NCBI GenBank assembly: GCA_029948255.1
Contig: JALIZF010001881.1
Coordinates: forward strand, 62,001-126,000
Length of the DNA stretch: 64,000 bases
Reading direction: 5' to 3'
Source of the DNA: Telmatactis stephensoni
Lineage: Eukaryota; Cnidaria; Anthozoa; Actiniaria; Isophelliidae
Shown: positions 1 through 13,215 of the stretch, one piece after another
Numbering within the stretch: the stretch's first letter is position 1
Layout of the letters: each line of letters starts with the position of its first letter
Program-made: the position numbers and the translations under genes
Notes under the pieces: model-generated
Told to the model about the DNA's origin: nothing
Database searches by the model: none
The model's input: only the letters and a program-made list of their open reading frames with translations

Positions 1-236
1 CCCTGCCCAATATATATAACTCAGGCAATAAGCATTTTTATCATTATGTGACTCTCTTAGATTATTTTATTTATATATTTGGACATGCATGCAGGATTGG
101 GTCAAGATACCTGTAGGTTTTTCCAGACCACCTTCAAAAATCTGTATGTGTCCCATAACATGACTATTTTCAAAGGTTTGCATAAGAGTATGCACAGGGC
201 CAAATACAGGTCATATGATCAAGAATAACTACTGAC

Positions 237-3200
237 CTCTAATGGAGCTCTAAAGCTAAGTTCTTCTGCATAGAATAGAAGGACTTCCCAGGGAACATGG
301 ACTTTGATAAAGTGTACTTTGACCTTTTTGTCTTCAGTGATTTCCTGCAACACATCAACTCCACTTTAGAACCAGGAATATGTTGTGACATTTTTGCACA
401 TGTATGCACAACTATCTGCCTTATAGACATTACTGTGAAAGCTTGTATCGCAACCAACAACTTTGAAACTTCAGTTATCTTTTGGGTTTTTCTGATCCAC
501 CAACCACGTAAAGGGGGTGAAGCTTAAATGTGAATGCCCTTGAACCGACCTTGATCCACGTTTGCCATTTGCATTGAGGTCCTTGAGGGCATTTGCATAC
601 ACCATGCCCACTTCACATGATTGGCAGATCAGAAAAAAACAAAATTGATCACCTGAAAGTTTGAATTCATTGTCAGTCACGATACAAGCATTTTTGCAGT
701 GGATGTATTAGACAATGTGAGCATAGTGTATTAGTAAAAATACTAAGTTGTAGCTCTTATACCTCTTCAAACTCAAGCTGAGACTTTTCTAAATTCTCTA
801 AGAATTTTCTTCTGTATTCCAGTGTCTGGGCTTCTTCTTCCTTTCCATCTTCCTCATAAACCAGAACATAGTCTTGAAAGAAAAAACAAAGGAAATAGCA
901 TGAGGCTCTTACATGTAGGACTTTCACAGACTTTCACTGAATGTGCATTTGATCTAAATGGCTGTTAGAAGACCTGTTGTTGAGTTGGATGTCAGGGTCC
1001 GGTTGTGCGAAGGGTGAATAGCGCTATCCAGCGGATAAATCCTTATCCAGCGGATAAAATCTATACAAAATCTATACAGTAGATAACTCTTATCCGGTGG
1101 ATAACTTTATCCAACCTTCATATAACCGGGCCCAGTAGTTTATTGGTAGGTTACTTGTATGATGTCAGTACTAGGTTGTTGGTAGGATGTCAATATAGGT
1201 TGTTGTAGGGTGTCAGTAGGTTGTTGGTAGGGCATTAGTAGGTTGTTGGTAGGATGTCCGTAGGTTGTTGTAGGGTGTCAGTAGGTTGTTGGTAGGATGT
1301 CAATAGGTTGTTGGTAGGGTGTCAGTAGGTTGTTGGTAGGGTGTCAGTAGGTTGTTGGTAGGGTGTCAGTAGGTTGTTGGTAGGGTGTGAGTAGGTTGTT
1401 GCTAGCATGTCAGTAGGTTGTTGGTAGGATGTTAGTAGGTTGTTGGTAGGATGTCAGTAGGTTGTTGGTAGGGTGTTAATAGGTTGTTGGTAGGATGTCA
1501 GTAGGTTGTTGATACGGGTGTCAGTAGGTTGTTGGTAGGATGTCAATAGGTTGTTGGTAGGGTGTCAGTAGGCTGTTGGTAGGGTGTCAGTAGGTTGTTG
1601 GTAGGGTGTCAGTAGGTTGTTGGTAGGGCGTCAGTAGGTTGTTGGTAGGGTGTCAGTAGGTTGTTGGTAGGGTGTCAGTAGGTTGTTGGTAGGGTATCAG
1701 TAGGTTGTTGGTAGGATGTCAGTAGGTTGTCGGTAAGGCATCCGTAGGTTGTTGGTAGGATGTCAGTAGGTTGTTGGTAGGGTGTCAGGTTGTTGGAAGG
1801 ATGTCAGTAGGTTGTTGGTAGGTAGGTTGTTGGTAGGATGTCAGTAGGTTGTTGGTAGGATGTCAGTAGGTTGTTGGTAGGGTGTGAGTATGTTGTTGGT
1901 AGGGTGTCAGTATGTTGTTGGTAGGGTGTCAGTAGGTTGTTGGTAGAGTGTCAGTAGGTTGTTGATAGGGTGTTTGTAGGTTGCTGGTTTAGATATCAGT
2001 AGGTAATAATATTATTGGTAGGGGTCATCAGGTTGTTGGTACACATGTAGAATGTCTGTAGTTTGCTGTTGGCAGGATGTCAGTAGGTTGTTAGAAAGAT
2101 ATCAGTAGGTTACTGGTAGGATGTCATTTGGCTGCTGGTAGGTTGTCAGTAGATTGTTGGTAGGGTGTCAATAGGTTGTATTGTATCAAATAACTCACCA
2201 ATCTGTCTCTTGCCATCTCTGAAGTAGCAGCCTCTTTCTCCACTCATGTCCTCATCATCAACAGCCTGCATCAAATTAAAAATGAACTTATAAAAGGATC
2301 AAGTCGCACTACCTAATGTATGATTTAAAGCTCTGAATTACTGGTGTACATCCACTGTACTGTAACAATACTAGATAATTTTGATTGATCAAAAGTGAGT
2401 GTCTGAGTGGAAGCATATTTTTGATCCCTACAAAAACAAGTCAGGGCTAGTTGAAACACGACACTATTCAACACCTAAATGGCTTTGGAATGACCTACTA
2501 GATTTGCATTGGATTTGTTTGATATACAAAAGACGTGATTCTAAATTGAATTCAATTATTTCAACATCAATAAAAAGTTATATTGAATGGATTGTCACTC
2601 GAAAATGTGTTACTAAAAGTTGGATGTGTATGCTTCTTCAAGTGTAGCTCAACATAAATACCGAACTTTGACCAGCTTGTAACTAGAGCCTTCAAATAGC
2701 TCAGTTGGCTGGGTGTCGGACTGGAAATCCAAAGTTTGTGGGTTCAAACCATGCCGAGGGCTCAGATTTTTTCCAAGCAAAAATCAACACTCGAAGAAGT
2801 ATACACATCCCACAAAAAAATGGTAGTTAGGCCTAATTCAGGAATTTTAATTTTATTCACGGTCATCAATTCTCATCAATTTTAATAACAATGAACGTAG
2901 CATCCAAACTATATAGAGGATGTTTCAACATGAGAACCAAATAATGGGATGATTTTCCTTAATCTTCATGTACCACATGTCACAACAAAACCTTAGCATC
3001 CAGGTTCAAAATTGAGCATCAACAACCTGTCATTTAATTCATGTTTTCTGGTGCTTATATGAATTTACTGGGCATTATTTAGAGAGTGATATGACAGCAT
3101 TTATTCAAACTAATTTTATGTGCATTTCTAATATTTGAAATAGTTTTAACAACAAAGATACTAACAGCACCACCATAGTAATCAGCATCATCATCATATC

Positions 3201-4600
3201 CTTGATTGTAATCATCCTGTATGCAAGGAAAGTGAGATTAGGAAGAAAGAGATCAGACAAGAAGTGCATGAATGAGAATAGAATATAGAATAGAAGAATT
3301 CTGAGATAAGAAATACAGTAATGTGAAAGGTGGAATGCACACTGTAGTACATGTGTGTTAGAAGTGGAGTGCATAACGTTGAAACTACATTGTGTGCATA
3401 TATAGTAAGGTGGAATTAGGAAGAAAGAGATCAGACAAAAGTGTGTGAATGGGAATGAAATAGAATGGAAGAATTCTGAGATAAGAAATACAGTCATGTG
3501 AAATGTGGAATGCACAATGTATTAATTATATGCACATGTGTTAGAAGTGGAGTGCATAATTACATGTGTGCATATGGTAAGGCAGTAATTGTATAATACC
3601 TATAAACATGTATGCAAGATGGTATGCATACTACAATGTATGTAAATACAGTACATGTCTGTATGCACAATGTGTAGTGCTATTCAGAGTGCACACGTAA
3701 CATTGATATATAGTGAGCAGTATTGTCAGTTCAACATGTAATGAGAGTGTGACTATCAAGTTATTAGTCAGAGTGCAAAAACTATAATTATTAATAGTTT
3801 TATGTGATAAAGCAGCAAGAAGTTATTCATTCAAATGCTGAATTACACAGCAAAGATTTTCCACATTCATCAACGACAGCATTAGAGTAAGAGGTTAGTA
3901 TGCTAATTAAACTGAATGTTAATAGCAAATTAAAAGGTAAATGAAGCCAGTAGGCTTAAAACTGGATGTTATACATTTGTATAGGACATTAGGTGGGTTT
4001 AGAAAAAAGATTAGCAGCAAAGATTTGCTAGAGTGTACCACTGTCAGCAAAATCACAGCATTTCAACACAAAAGTTTTATTGAGTTTTACGGATGTTTAG
4101 AACCTTCCTATACCTTTTTATGTGCCAGGTGAAGCATATCTCACATTACTTGACTTTTAAGGCATAAACGTCTTAACACATTAAGAGCTTTGATATTAAG
4201 TTATTATTATTTTTAAGAGTATAATATTGCAAGTCTTCACAAATTAAGTAAGGCCATATTGCAGAGCTTAAAGTTTATGGCAATAATGCATTAATAAGTA
4301 GAATGATGCACTATATGGTAGTTTAGCAGCAATGCAAGTTTCAACAAGATTACAGTGTCATATTTAACAACAACAAACTGTCAGAAACAAAGAAAGAGCA
4401 AGATGAACCTTGTACATGGCGTCATTGTAAGTGGCATTGTAATTGGCATTGTAATTTGGATCAAAAGTATTATACGAAGACATTTCCTACAGAAATGAAA
4501 GAGAAGAAAATAGATTAGACAAGAAAATGGCTACAAGCAGAAATGCATGCATGCACACAGCAAAAAGGAGTTTCAGATATTGATAGCTCAGAACATGTGC

Positions 4601-4632
<32 letters not shown>

Positions 4633-7600
4633 ATTAAAGAACATGGCCAAGTTGTTCAAAAGCATGTTTGCATTAACCCAGGGTTAATTCCAGTGGTTTA
4701 CTTTAGATTTAACCCTGGCTTACGCTAACCCACTTTCAAACAACCAGGCCCAGTACTGCACACAAAAGTTTATCAGTCATGTCAGCGCTTATAGCTACAG
4801 TCTGGAGATTTAATTCTCAGACAAGCTTTATAGAAATGTAATTCAAGGTCTCAGAGTGGCAGAATTTGTAGAACATAATTTATAAGTCTTGCATTGGGCT
4901 CAAAAACAAAACACAGGAAAGAGTCAAAGACATTGATTTTCTTAAGTCCTGACAGTTTACAGTCTCCAAACTGAAGTTTGGGAGTTTACAAACCTACATA
5001 CATGAGATATGTACATGTATGTACACTTAAAATTTCTTTTCAACACTCAATTGTTAATTTAAAAAATATATACAATGTAATGACAACTGGAAATTACAAA
5101 ATCTCTAGAGAATAAATTTCTAAATTTAGAGATAATAAAAACTTTCTAAAATGCTATAAATTTTTTTAATTAATATCTACAGTCTTTAATATCACCTCAA
5201 AATAAAACAACATTAAGTTGAAACCTTCACTGAATACCATTCTGGTGTTGACTTTGATTTAACACAAGTTGTAGTCTAACCTGCATGTATCAGTCAATCA
5301 GGGGTCAATAACTAACAAGTGTTCCCTCATACTATTAATTCAATACTAAATTTATTGAATTTACTAAATTAACACTGAAGTTTTAGGCTTTCAAGAATGA
5401 TTAAGCCTTAATTATTAAGGCTTGACTTTATTTGTTTCAATAAGAAATCTATTTTGACATATAAATGACAATCACAAAAGACTGACTGCCAATAAGGATA
5501 TCAACATCATTAACTTTGGTAACTCTCCTAATATGTTGTTTCAAGAATACAACTGATATATTTCCAATCATATCTAAATAAATCTTTATTAATTAAAATA
5601 TAGATTAGAAATATAATGATATTGAATATAACTGATAAGAGGAAAAGATCAATTGAAAGGTTAAGAACCAACTCTATAACAATCACTCTTGAAAACTGGT
5701 GGTACCTGTTTTACCTTAGATTTCAAATTCCCTTGTTTCCCATCATTTCCCCCATCGACATCAATCCTAGACTCTCCATCTGCTGGATTAGAACCTGGAT
5801 TTTCTTCAGACATCTTAATTTGGATAAATACTGATGAGTTTTAAGATGAAAACATATTTTTATGGTGTAGATAATTGTCCTGTTGACTACAGTGAAGTGC
5901 TCTGTGCTTGAATGAATTACTGTAGCTATTCAAAACCACTAGATTAAACAAACAATAAATATTTTTATACAAATAAAAAACTTAGAGATCAATGTGATTG
6001 TATAAAGATTTTAATACATTAACTGTTAAAACATGTCAAATAAAGATAGTTTTATTTAATAATAGTCCTATCCTAAGTGTTTATTAAGATTTTTAAGATT
6101 TTCAGTCTTAAGTACGTGTACTTTTTGAATTGAAAAGTTAAAAGGCTAAACAATACCCTCAATCACCTGCTAAAGAACAATAATAAATATAGCCATTGTA
6201 TAGACATATAATATTTTAAATAGACAAAAATCCAAATGCAGGGCACTTTTATAGCCATGAAAAACGAAGTTCAGTATCTTTTTGATCCCCCTCCCCAATA
6301 AGAAATAGTGCCAATTTGACCTGTAAAGAGATGTACATGTATTTTTCTAACTGTAGCACCCATTTGTAACAAAGAGAGAAAGCATTATTTTACTTCCTAA
6401 CCACAAGTGGAAATTTCAAAATCTATTACAATCAGTATAAGGAGGGATAGGCACAAGAAAAATTCAGTAAGTCAAAAGACTTTTTCTTTGATATTTCAGT
6501 GTTGTTAAAATACAGAGGTCACCTGCTGACCTCACACGAGATGAATGTTGATAGTAAGAACTAAGAAGCTTATGTCACCTTACAAGACTTTAAATATTAA
6601 ATTCTACTCTCATTAATAATTATACAAAGCATCTTTTGTCTAGTTGATTAACAAGCACAAAGCAAGAAGATTATGATGTTTAACATATTATAATAACAAA
6701 AGCTTGTCTTGGAAAACATAAATTAAGATTGAACTTGAAACAATGGCGATTTTCCATGTAGACATGAATATTTACTAGATAAATTTGAAAAGACATCTTT
6801 TTTGCTATGTTTTAAGGCCTCCCTTTCAAATGAAATAACATTTTAACATTTTTTTATTTGTAGGTGTGGAAATCAAAGGGAGAAAGAAAGAGATCCACGT
6901 TTTCAAATTTCACTTCGGTCATTGTGAATGTAGTCTTTAAGTTCTGTATATATTACAGGGACATTAATTTTGTCTAGCTTACCTGCATATATGCAGTTTT
7001 AAAATGACAATCAGTGACAGTTTTTGGAGGGAACCAAATCTAAGTTTTGGACTCTATGTGTAAAATAAATTAATATTTCTGCTTCAGTTTCCAATGATTT
7101 ATTAAGAATTCCCTTTGTGTGGTTTATTTGCATAACACTGAATTCAAGCCTGGAGTGATTTCTTTATTAAAATCTACACTTGAATTTTTCAACACTAAAA
7201 AGCAAAACAATACTTTTAGCATTAATTTTGTACACGCTTGTACATTACATTCTATTCTGACTTAGAAAGTGTTTATGAAATATACAAATTGAAATCAGAC
7301 CTCAATGTAGATAGAGGTATAAGCCAGGCATGCTCTCATATAACTGGATAATCCTAGCAAATAGTCCAGTTCCGAGATGCATACATTTGCTTCACCTGCC
7401 ACATACGTACAAAGGAATAGAGCAAGCCTATCTGCAGAAAGCTAACAATTAAAAGCCTTTGTCTTGTTTACCAATGACTGAGCTTTATGCACATACAGTC
7501 GCCTTGTCTTGATTCCTTTATACTTGGAAGATGGCAGTTACACCACAATTATTATTGCACTATAGTTTTTCAATACCTAAAGTACGTTCTGGGATGAACT

Positions 7601-9770
7601 CTGGACTGTATGCTACAAAGTAATTATAAACTTACTGAATAGATATAAAAGAACTAACTGGCAAATTACATTGTATCAAATATCCTGGACTTCCTTACAT
7701 CTGATAAGATGGCTTCTCATAAACCATGCAAGCTATCAAATACACAACTGTATTGTTGTGAATAGGATCACAAAGATGATCACTGACCTGCGGCTAACAA
7801 ATTCATTCATAACACCACAGCTTGTGGCCTTTTTAACCAGATGATATTATTCTGCTCAACTTTTGTTCAGCAAAATAAAAGAAAAGCAAAATCTTCTTTA
7901 TATGTACAGTTGCCCCATCTGCACAAGTCATTGTTATCAATTGGGTTTCTTGTCTCATGGATTCCACAAAACACTACATCACTACATTCAATAACTGTTT
8001 AGACAAAACATTGTTGAAAAATCATCCTTATTTTAAAAAAATATAACAGTAGTTCTTATTCATGCAAGCAAAGCCTTTTGTGATAAAAGTATTATACATG
8101 ATAGTGAAGTGAGGGATAAGTAATAATCATACCTAATTCCTAAATATTATCCTTTGCACGATGAAAGGAACAAATTTGTATTAGCTAATCTTTTATGGAA
8201 ATCTAAAAATAATTTATATTGCACATCTTCAATCAGACAATGACAATCAAAAAACCTTTTATTATTTTTCCAGTTAAAAAAAATTGCCGAAAAATGCAAA
8301 AAAAATTAAGCCATAAAAATACATTCCAGTGGGTTGCCAGTAGCAACTAATAGAAGGAAAATGCAAATGAGCCAACACTCCAACCAAGCGTGAATGTATT
8401 ATGAGCATTTTAAACTTTTACGATTTTAAAAACATTTCTTTATATTGTAGAGCTTTCTTTTATCCGAAATATAACACTCATTTTCTAAACTAGGGGATAA
8501 AATGACATTTCTAATATTGAAAAATTAGATTTGATTAAAATACACAACATTCTTTCGCGGGTTACGATCACCATAATCACAGTATTTGAACAACAAAAAT
8601 ATACAAAAAATAAAAAAATATAATAAAAAAATAAAGCAGGTATATATATCTTTTTTTTTTAATATCATACAACAATAATTCCAAACCAATGTATGGCACA
8701 GTGGTTTTCGCTTCATACCAGCACTCTATATTTGTGGGCCTGTAATTTTCATATCCCCATCTTTTGGAATTCGCAGAAAATTATACATGTATGCACTTGC
8801 GAAGTTCAAAGCTCTTGTTTTCCTTTCCGAAGGAAAAATACAATGAAAAAATGTGCTTAATTTGAAGAGGAATAGATTTTTGCGAAAATTAAAATACAGC
8901 TCGATTAGGGATTTTTCTATTTTTTTAACGCCAACGCAAAAAAATATCGAACAAGGAATGATGTCAACACCCAAGAACAGTATAGTATTTTGGTATCATA
9001 CGGAATATAGTCCAAGAAAAAATAACAATATTTGCTCTCTAGCAGCTCGACATTGATTTTTTTCTAGGAATAAAAAGATTTTTCTGTCCTAGAGTGAAGG
9101 AATTTTTTTTCCCCGTCTGTAGCATGAGAAGAAATAACGATTATGTTTGGGAAGCATAAAATGAAGATAATTCGATCGCACGAATTCTAAGACGCGGAGT
9201 CTTTCATGTATTTTTAATAGACTATTTGAGGCTTGCTTTAATCTTTGATCGCTAGAACTAAGAGATTTGGCAAAATTGGACTTCGAGGTTTTTTAAAGAT
9301 GCCTTCGGTCGAAGAAATATATATAATATGGTGTTTATCCACGAAGAAGAAATATTCGATAAATTTACACGCGAGCAGAAGCTTTGCAATCCAGCTCGCG
9401 AATCGGGAATCCAAAACAATATATTTTCGGATTTATTTTAGAAATTGTAGATCTTACGAGGTATCAAGTGAATTGAAGTTTAAAATTCGATGATATTAGG
9501 GATGTTTTTAGGAGAACGAAAATGCAATCACGAACGAAGTGAAGTCAGTCAAGCAGAAATAAGTAAAAATTAAATCTCAGTCCAAATATTAAGCCCGTTA
9601 GTTTTGCCAGCACTTATACAGAAGTACAACACAACACACGTCAAATACAAGCAGAATTTAAGAATAAGACAGAAAAGCACACTCATTAAGGATAAAGAAA
9701 GCAAATAATTTTAAAAAAGACGAGAAAATACCATGTTCTCGTTGGCGGCGAGCGGATTTCTGTCGTCCAT
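237..9770 (-). CDS. Gene B: anoctamin paralog without PDZ domains, N-terminal part only (runs off the left edge)
   Basis: Second anoctamin gene, downstream of gene A on the same strand. Coding exons found: 9732-9770 (tentative first exon, MDDRNPLAANENM), 5715-5813, 4409-4486, 3166-3216, 2199-2265, 763-872, 237-344. The last three encode [36 protein letters not shown] through QLEFEE, and KVHFIKVHVPWEVLLFYAEE. They match gene A exons 11-13 in length (67, 110 and 108 nt) and in phase. The leader before them is not PDZ but Tyr/Asn/Asp-rich. If 9732-9770 is not used, translation starts at the ATG at 5811-5813. The membrane part lies beyond the window. The B2 donor (GTTCAT) is weak; the others are ordinary. 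Confidence 0.83.
989..1136. repeat. Fold-back element of the CCGGTTGT/AACCGGGCCC family
   Basis: Starts GGTCCGGTTGTGCGAAGGGT with CTATCCAGCGGATAA internal repeats and ends ...AACCGGGCCCAG. Related fold-backs lie at 4667-4755, 10895-10963, 17509-17616 and, split apart, at about 58925-58990 and 59520-59570. This is a non-autonomous family with no coding capacity. Confidence 0.6.
1131..2178. repeat. 22-bp minisatellite, about 45 copies, in a gene B intron
   Basis: Tandem units of the form GTAGGTTGTTGGTAGGGTGT plus CA fill about 1 kb, with variants (GGATGTCA, GGGCGTCA) and a few deleted units. Divergence rises at both ends, as expected of an old array. It lies between the exons at 763-872 and 2199-2265, reaching within about 25 bp of the donor of the latter. 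A homopurine bias is not marked. Confidence 0.92.
2690..2820 (+). repeat. tRNA-derived SINE head or tRNA pseudogene
   Basis: TAGCTCAGTTGGCTGGGTG (A box) and GGGTTCAAACC (B box) are spaced as in a tRNA. The ends GAGCCTTC and GAGGGCTC can pair as an acceptor stem. A loop CTGGAAA would place anticodon GGA, but the long variable arm of tRNA-Ser is missing. An A-rich run follows at about 2812. It lies in a gene B intron. Confidence 0.45.
3166..5813 (-). CDS. Gene B leader exons: Tyr/Asn/Asp-rich low-complexity N-terminus
   Basis: Exon 5715-5813 encodes MSEENPGSNPADGE and an acidic Gly-rich tail. Exon 4409-4486 encodes EMSSYNTFDPNYNANYNATY, with a degenerate N-Y-N-A repeat that is also visible as a 12-nt DNA repeat. 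Exon 3166-3216 encodes DDYNQGYDDDADYYGGA. All three are phase 0/0, so any of them could be skipped without shifting the frame. I recognise no domain here. The segment occupies the position filled by three PDZ domains in gene A. Confidence 0.7.
4590..4755 (+). repeat. (CAA)n microsatellite followed by a small fold-back element
   Basis: A CAA run at about 4600-4632, then TTAACCCAGGGTTAA...CTAACCC and CAACCAGGCCCAG, a member of the same fold-back family as 17509-17616. It lies in the intron before gene B exon 3. A chance frame here gives a poly-Gln run and is not a gene. Confidence 0.6.
5814..9731. other. First intron of gene B, no further gene seen
   Basis: AT-rich sequence of about 3.9 kb without tandem repeats of note. 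No open frame with coding character on either strand; short frames are chance. Confidence 0.5.
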
Positions 9771-9986
9771 TTTGAACCCTCGGCAGTTGTTCTCGCTAGA
9801 ACTCACTCACTTCGTTGTCCAATAACCTCAAATCATCCATACATTATCCAACACCTTTGCCAAGCTACACCAGCGTAGAATTTCGATTTTCAGACATGAA
9901 TTTAGAGCAGAAAAATTTGACAAACGCGAGGATGTTCTTCAAAATCTTCCCTCGAGAAATCAATAATATTGAGTGCGCATGCGCGT
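9732..9986 (-). promoter_or_regulatory. Probable 5' end of gene B with GC-rich start region
   Basis: An ATG at 9768-9770 opens 13 codons ending at a GTATTT donor (9730-9731), in phase with the AAG acceptor before 5813. Just upstream (9780-9990) the AT-rich background gives way to a CpG-containing stretch, including TGCGCATGCGC at 9974-9984, an NRF-1-like palindrome. The same 11-mer or near copies also occur in gene A introns (for example near 32996 and 33310), so it is weak evidence for a promoter. No TATA box is evident. Confidence 0.4.
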
Positions 9987-12375
9987 GGTCTCTTGCACCT
10001 GCTTTGCGTTGATTGACATACGAGTCTTCATTTGAGGCGTTCCTTGACAGCACAGGTGAATTGCCTTGGTTTATAAAGGAGAGGGCAGCCGAAATTATCT
10101 ACATTTTCTTTCAAATGAAATATAAAGTATATAATAACCCAGGGCCTTTACAAAGCCCTTTTGAGCCAAATATTTATTGCTTAACGTTTAATATTACTTT
10201 CTTTGCCCGGTATCGTACGGATCAAAAGTCAATCAAAGCCATACATCAGTGAACAAATTCTCAAGCCAATTATGTAACTGGTAGTGTAATGTTATCCCGG
10301 TTTTAATGTGTGAAGGATTACGTTTTGTTCTGGGGGTTTGATATATCAATGGACATGTCTTTTCACAAGCATGAATGTTGAATAAAGAAGTTAATTCGTC
10401 TAATATCATGAGTACCTTCACCGACACTCTGCTTCTGGTATAAGGCAGTTTCAGCTGGCACCTTAACCTAAGTCCGATCGCTAGGAGTTAGGTGATATAA
10501 TTTTTGGATATTATGCAATGTATATTTTTCTAGGATGCAACTGACATATAAACTTTGTTTCCTTTTTTTAAGCCTGGAACTTTTGCACGATTTTTCAGAT
10601 TTTATTTAATTTTCGTACTTTTTCGAAATCCTTCCCTCCCCTCCCATGCCACGTCAAACGTCTAATGATCCCTAATCTGTTTGCTGGATTTGTGGAAATG
10701 TTAATTTTGAAATGACCGACTTGTAGTCATCCAACAAGTGACTTGTGGTCCTGGTAATAAGAGCTTTGGTCAGCAACATTTATAATGGTCTCCTCAAACA
10801 GATCCAGTTGCACGAAAGCAGGAACACTTAGATCCGCTGGAAATATAAATCAATTTTGAGCGAACAAAATGATACGGTTTTCTAATAAATTTACCCTAAC
10901 TGGATAAGAATTTATCCAGCGTATAGCACTATATATCAATCCTTGTGTACGCAAGCCCAGTACTTTAAAACCCCATCAACTTCATCCCAAGGTATATCCA
11001 CAGCAAAAAGAGAGGCGAGGTGTCCTCGAGCTCGATCCCCCATGCATTTTCACCCCGTGTCACCGAGGACTTTTCTCAAAGAAAATAATTAGGTTCTTAT
11101 GGGACTGGTTTTCATCTCCTGAAAGTGCTACTTGATAAATATCAGTCGTAATTGACATCTAGTTGTAGATAACTTAATTTTCAATTAAAATTTGTAAATA
11201 AAAAGACCCAAAAGGGCCGAGAACTTGAGATAGCTTCAACATCGAGAGTCTTGGAGTCAAGATTGCAGCTAGGAAATTTGCGGTCTTTAAACCACTCTTT
11301 ATAATGTAAATATTATTAGTCCATTTCTAACACTTCATGCTGATCCCTAGGATCACCCCCAGTTGAGAGGACAACAGATGCATAGCGCTTTTTCGTTTTG
11401 TTTTCAGCTTTTGCAGACAGCGTTAAGACTAACCTTGCTAGTGATTTTCACCCTAAACCCTGTTTTTCACTTAGACGTTAACATAAGCACAGGATCGAAA
11501 ATCTTCCTTCTTCTTCTTATATTTACTTTGTGTCAGTGGGAACGCAGCATCATGCTTGTGCTTGCGTCGCTATAGTGAAAACCACTTCAAGCAGACAAAA
11601 TGAATCCAGTAAATGTATGGACACTGGAAATCCATATCGATAGAAATCCGGGACAAATTGGTGCGCGTATCCCGCAGGTACACGACCGGCCAGCTAGTGC
11701 TAGCCCATGCATTTTTTCCCTATTAGGAAACCTCCGTTAGAAGAGTGTACGGAGCGTAACGCACGAGAGTTTTGTGATTATTTTGCCTTTAAAATTTCCC
11801 ATTTTGTACAAATTTATAACCACACAGTCGGTTAGGGTGGGGGGGGGGGGGGCACCGCCCCCCTGAAATTTTGGGCTTGAGCCGTCATCTGAAGGTTTAT
11901 ATGAATATCACTTTAAAATTTTACTTTTCATTTTTAAAATTTAGAATATTTAAATGTTATATCAAGAAAATTGCCCCCTCTTTTGCTCAGGCCTCGCTAC
12001 GCCCCTGCATACTCTTGCGGTTCCTAAAAATGCTTCTCTTGTGCTCTACATTCCCTAGCGTTTTTTATATTACAGTATAGATATACGTGTGAGTTATATA
12101 TTGCTTGATTACAGAAATGACACGTACAAAAAAAAATCGAGTTTACAGAAATTTCAAATTGTAAAATTCATATCACATGAAACAAATCTTGTATGCATAA
12201 ATGCTTTTTATTTTCAGTTGGTATCATTATCACGTACAGAATAATAGCAAGAATTTGTTCTATACTAGTACATGTTTAATTTGCCGCCTTTTCCATCCTT
12301 GACCTTGGTAGTGATGTTTCCATGACATCAGGTGTATTGCTGAGACATTTTAGTTGTATTGCTACTATTATTAAT

Positions 12376-12532
12376 AGAGTAGATTTCGTATGACTGTGAA
12401 AACGGCACAACACGATCACGGCACGGTTACCGGCAGGAATTTCGAATGTTTTTATAGACATCACGGCACTGACACGGTCACGGCACGGCACGGCGCGATC
12501 CGTTTCACACTCATACGAAATCTGCTCTAACA
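12376..12532. repeat. TIR element with internal CACGGCACGG repeats
   Basis: Ends AGAGTAGATTTCGTATGACT and, inverted, CATACGAAATCTGCTCTA. The middle carries degenerate CACGGCACGGTCACGG units. Relatives lie at about 24855-24986 (intron of gene A), 49126-49378 and 61770-61893. A lone end occurs at about 45585-45606. Confidence 0.7.
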
Positions 12533-12663
12533 CTAGGGAAGCTAAAACATTCGTTGCTAAACCAATAACAATATCCTTCAAAATAGATGTCAAGACATTT
12601 ACTGAAATACTACAATTTCATTAAAAAACAATTAACGACTGCTACCGTATTTATGTAAACGAA

Positions 12664-12990
12664 ACAATTGCCCTATTTCACTACGACGTCACATCAAAAC
12701 ATTCTATTCGTTTAAACGCAAAGGATTATGGTCGAGGGAGGGGGACAAAATAGCTAGCAACAACACAAAGAAAATTGATATAAAATGCGTTTTATAGACC
12801 AAAGAAAGCGGTAGCAGCCATCAAATGCAATAAATATTGTTTATTAAACATCGATACATCTCAAATTTGGATACCAGGCCATTTGACAACTTTTCTTAGC
12901 AGAGCGAATTTTAAACAAATTTCTAGTGTTCTAGACGGTTCTGTCCCTCTCGTAAACAAGCTGTGACGTCATAATGAAATAGGGCAATTT
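12664..12990. repeat. Fold-back element with 27-bp ends
   Basis: AATTGCCCTATTTCACTACG plus ACGTCAC at the left is inverted at 12963-12989 (GTGACGTCATAATGAAATAG plus GGCAATT). No coding frame inside. Confidence 0.7.
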
Positions 12991-13032
12991 CACCAGACGG
13001 AGGTGGGAGTGCTGGGTACTCCGACAGATTTT

Positions 13033-13215
13033 ATACGGGATTAAGATCACGGGATTAAAGGGTTAAGATTACGGGATAAAGGGTTCGGATCACGGGATTA
13101 AGGATTAAGATCCGTCACGGGATTAAGATCACGGGATAAAGGGTTAAGATCACGGGATAAAGGGTTAAGATCCGTCACGGGATTAAGATCACGGGATTAA
13201 GGGTTAAGATCAAGG
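13033..13215. repeat. Minisatellite of GGGTTAAGATCACGGGATAAA units
   Basis: About eight imperfect units of 20-23 bp mixing GGGATTAAGATCACG, GGGATAAAGGGTTAAGATCA and GATCCGTCACGGG. It lies in the intergenic interval. Confidence 0.8.

Noticed and set aside
471..680. 69-codon minus frame between gene B exons
   Set aside because: Has no anoctamin similarity and lies in the intron between exons that join in phase without it.
1131..2178. Regular spaced repeats resembling a CRISPR array
   Set aside because: Units are contiguous 22-bp repeats without unique spacers, in a eukaryotic intron; it is a minisatellite.
2690..2770. Functional tRNA-Ser gene
   Set aside because: No long variable arm and an imperfect anticodon stem; better explained as a SINE head or pseudogene.
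4543..4728. Plus frame with a poly-Gln run
   Set aside because: Produced by a (CAA)n microsatellite next to a fold-back element.
9974..9984. TGCGCATGCGC as a proven NRF-1 promoter site
   Set aside because: The same or near-identical string occurs in gene A introns (about 32996, 33310, 33650), so it is not specific.
12276..12593. 105-codon minus frame
   Set aside because: It runs through an inverted-repeat element with CACGG repeats; composition is not protein-like.
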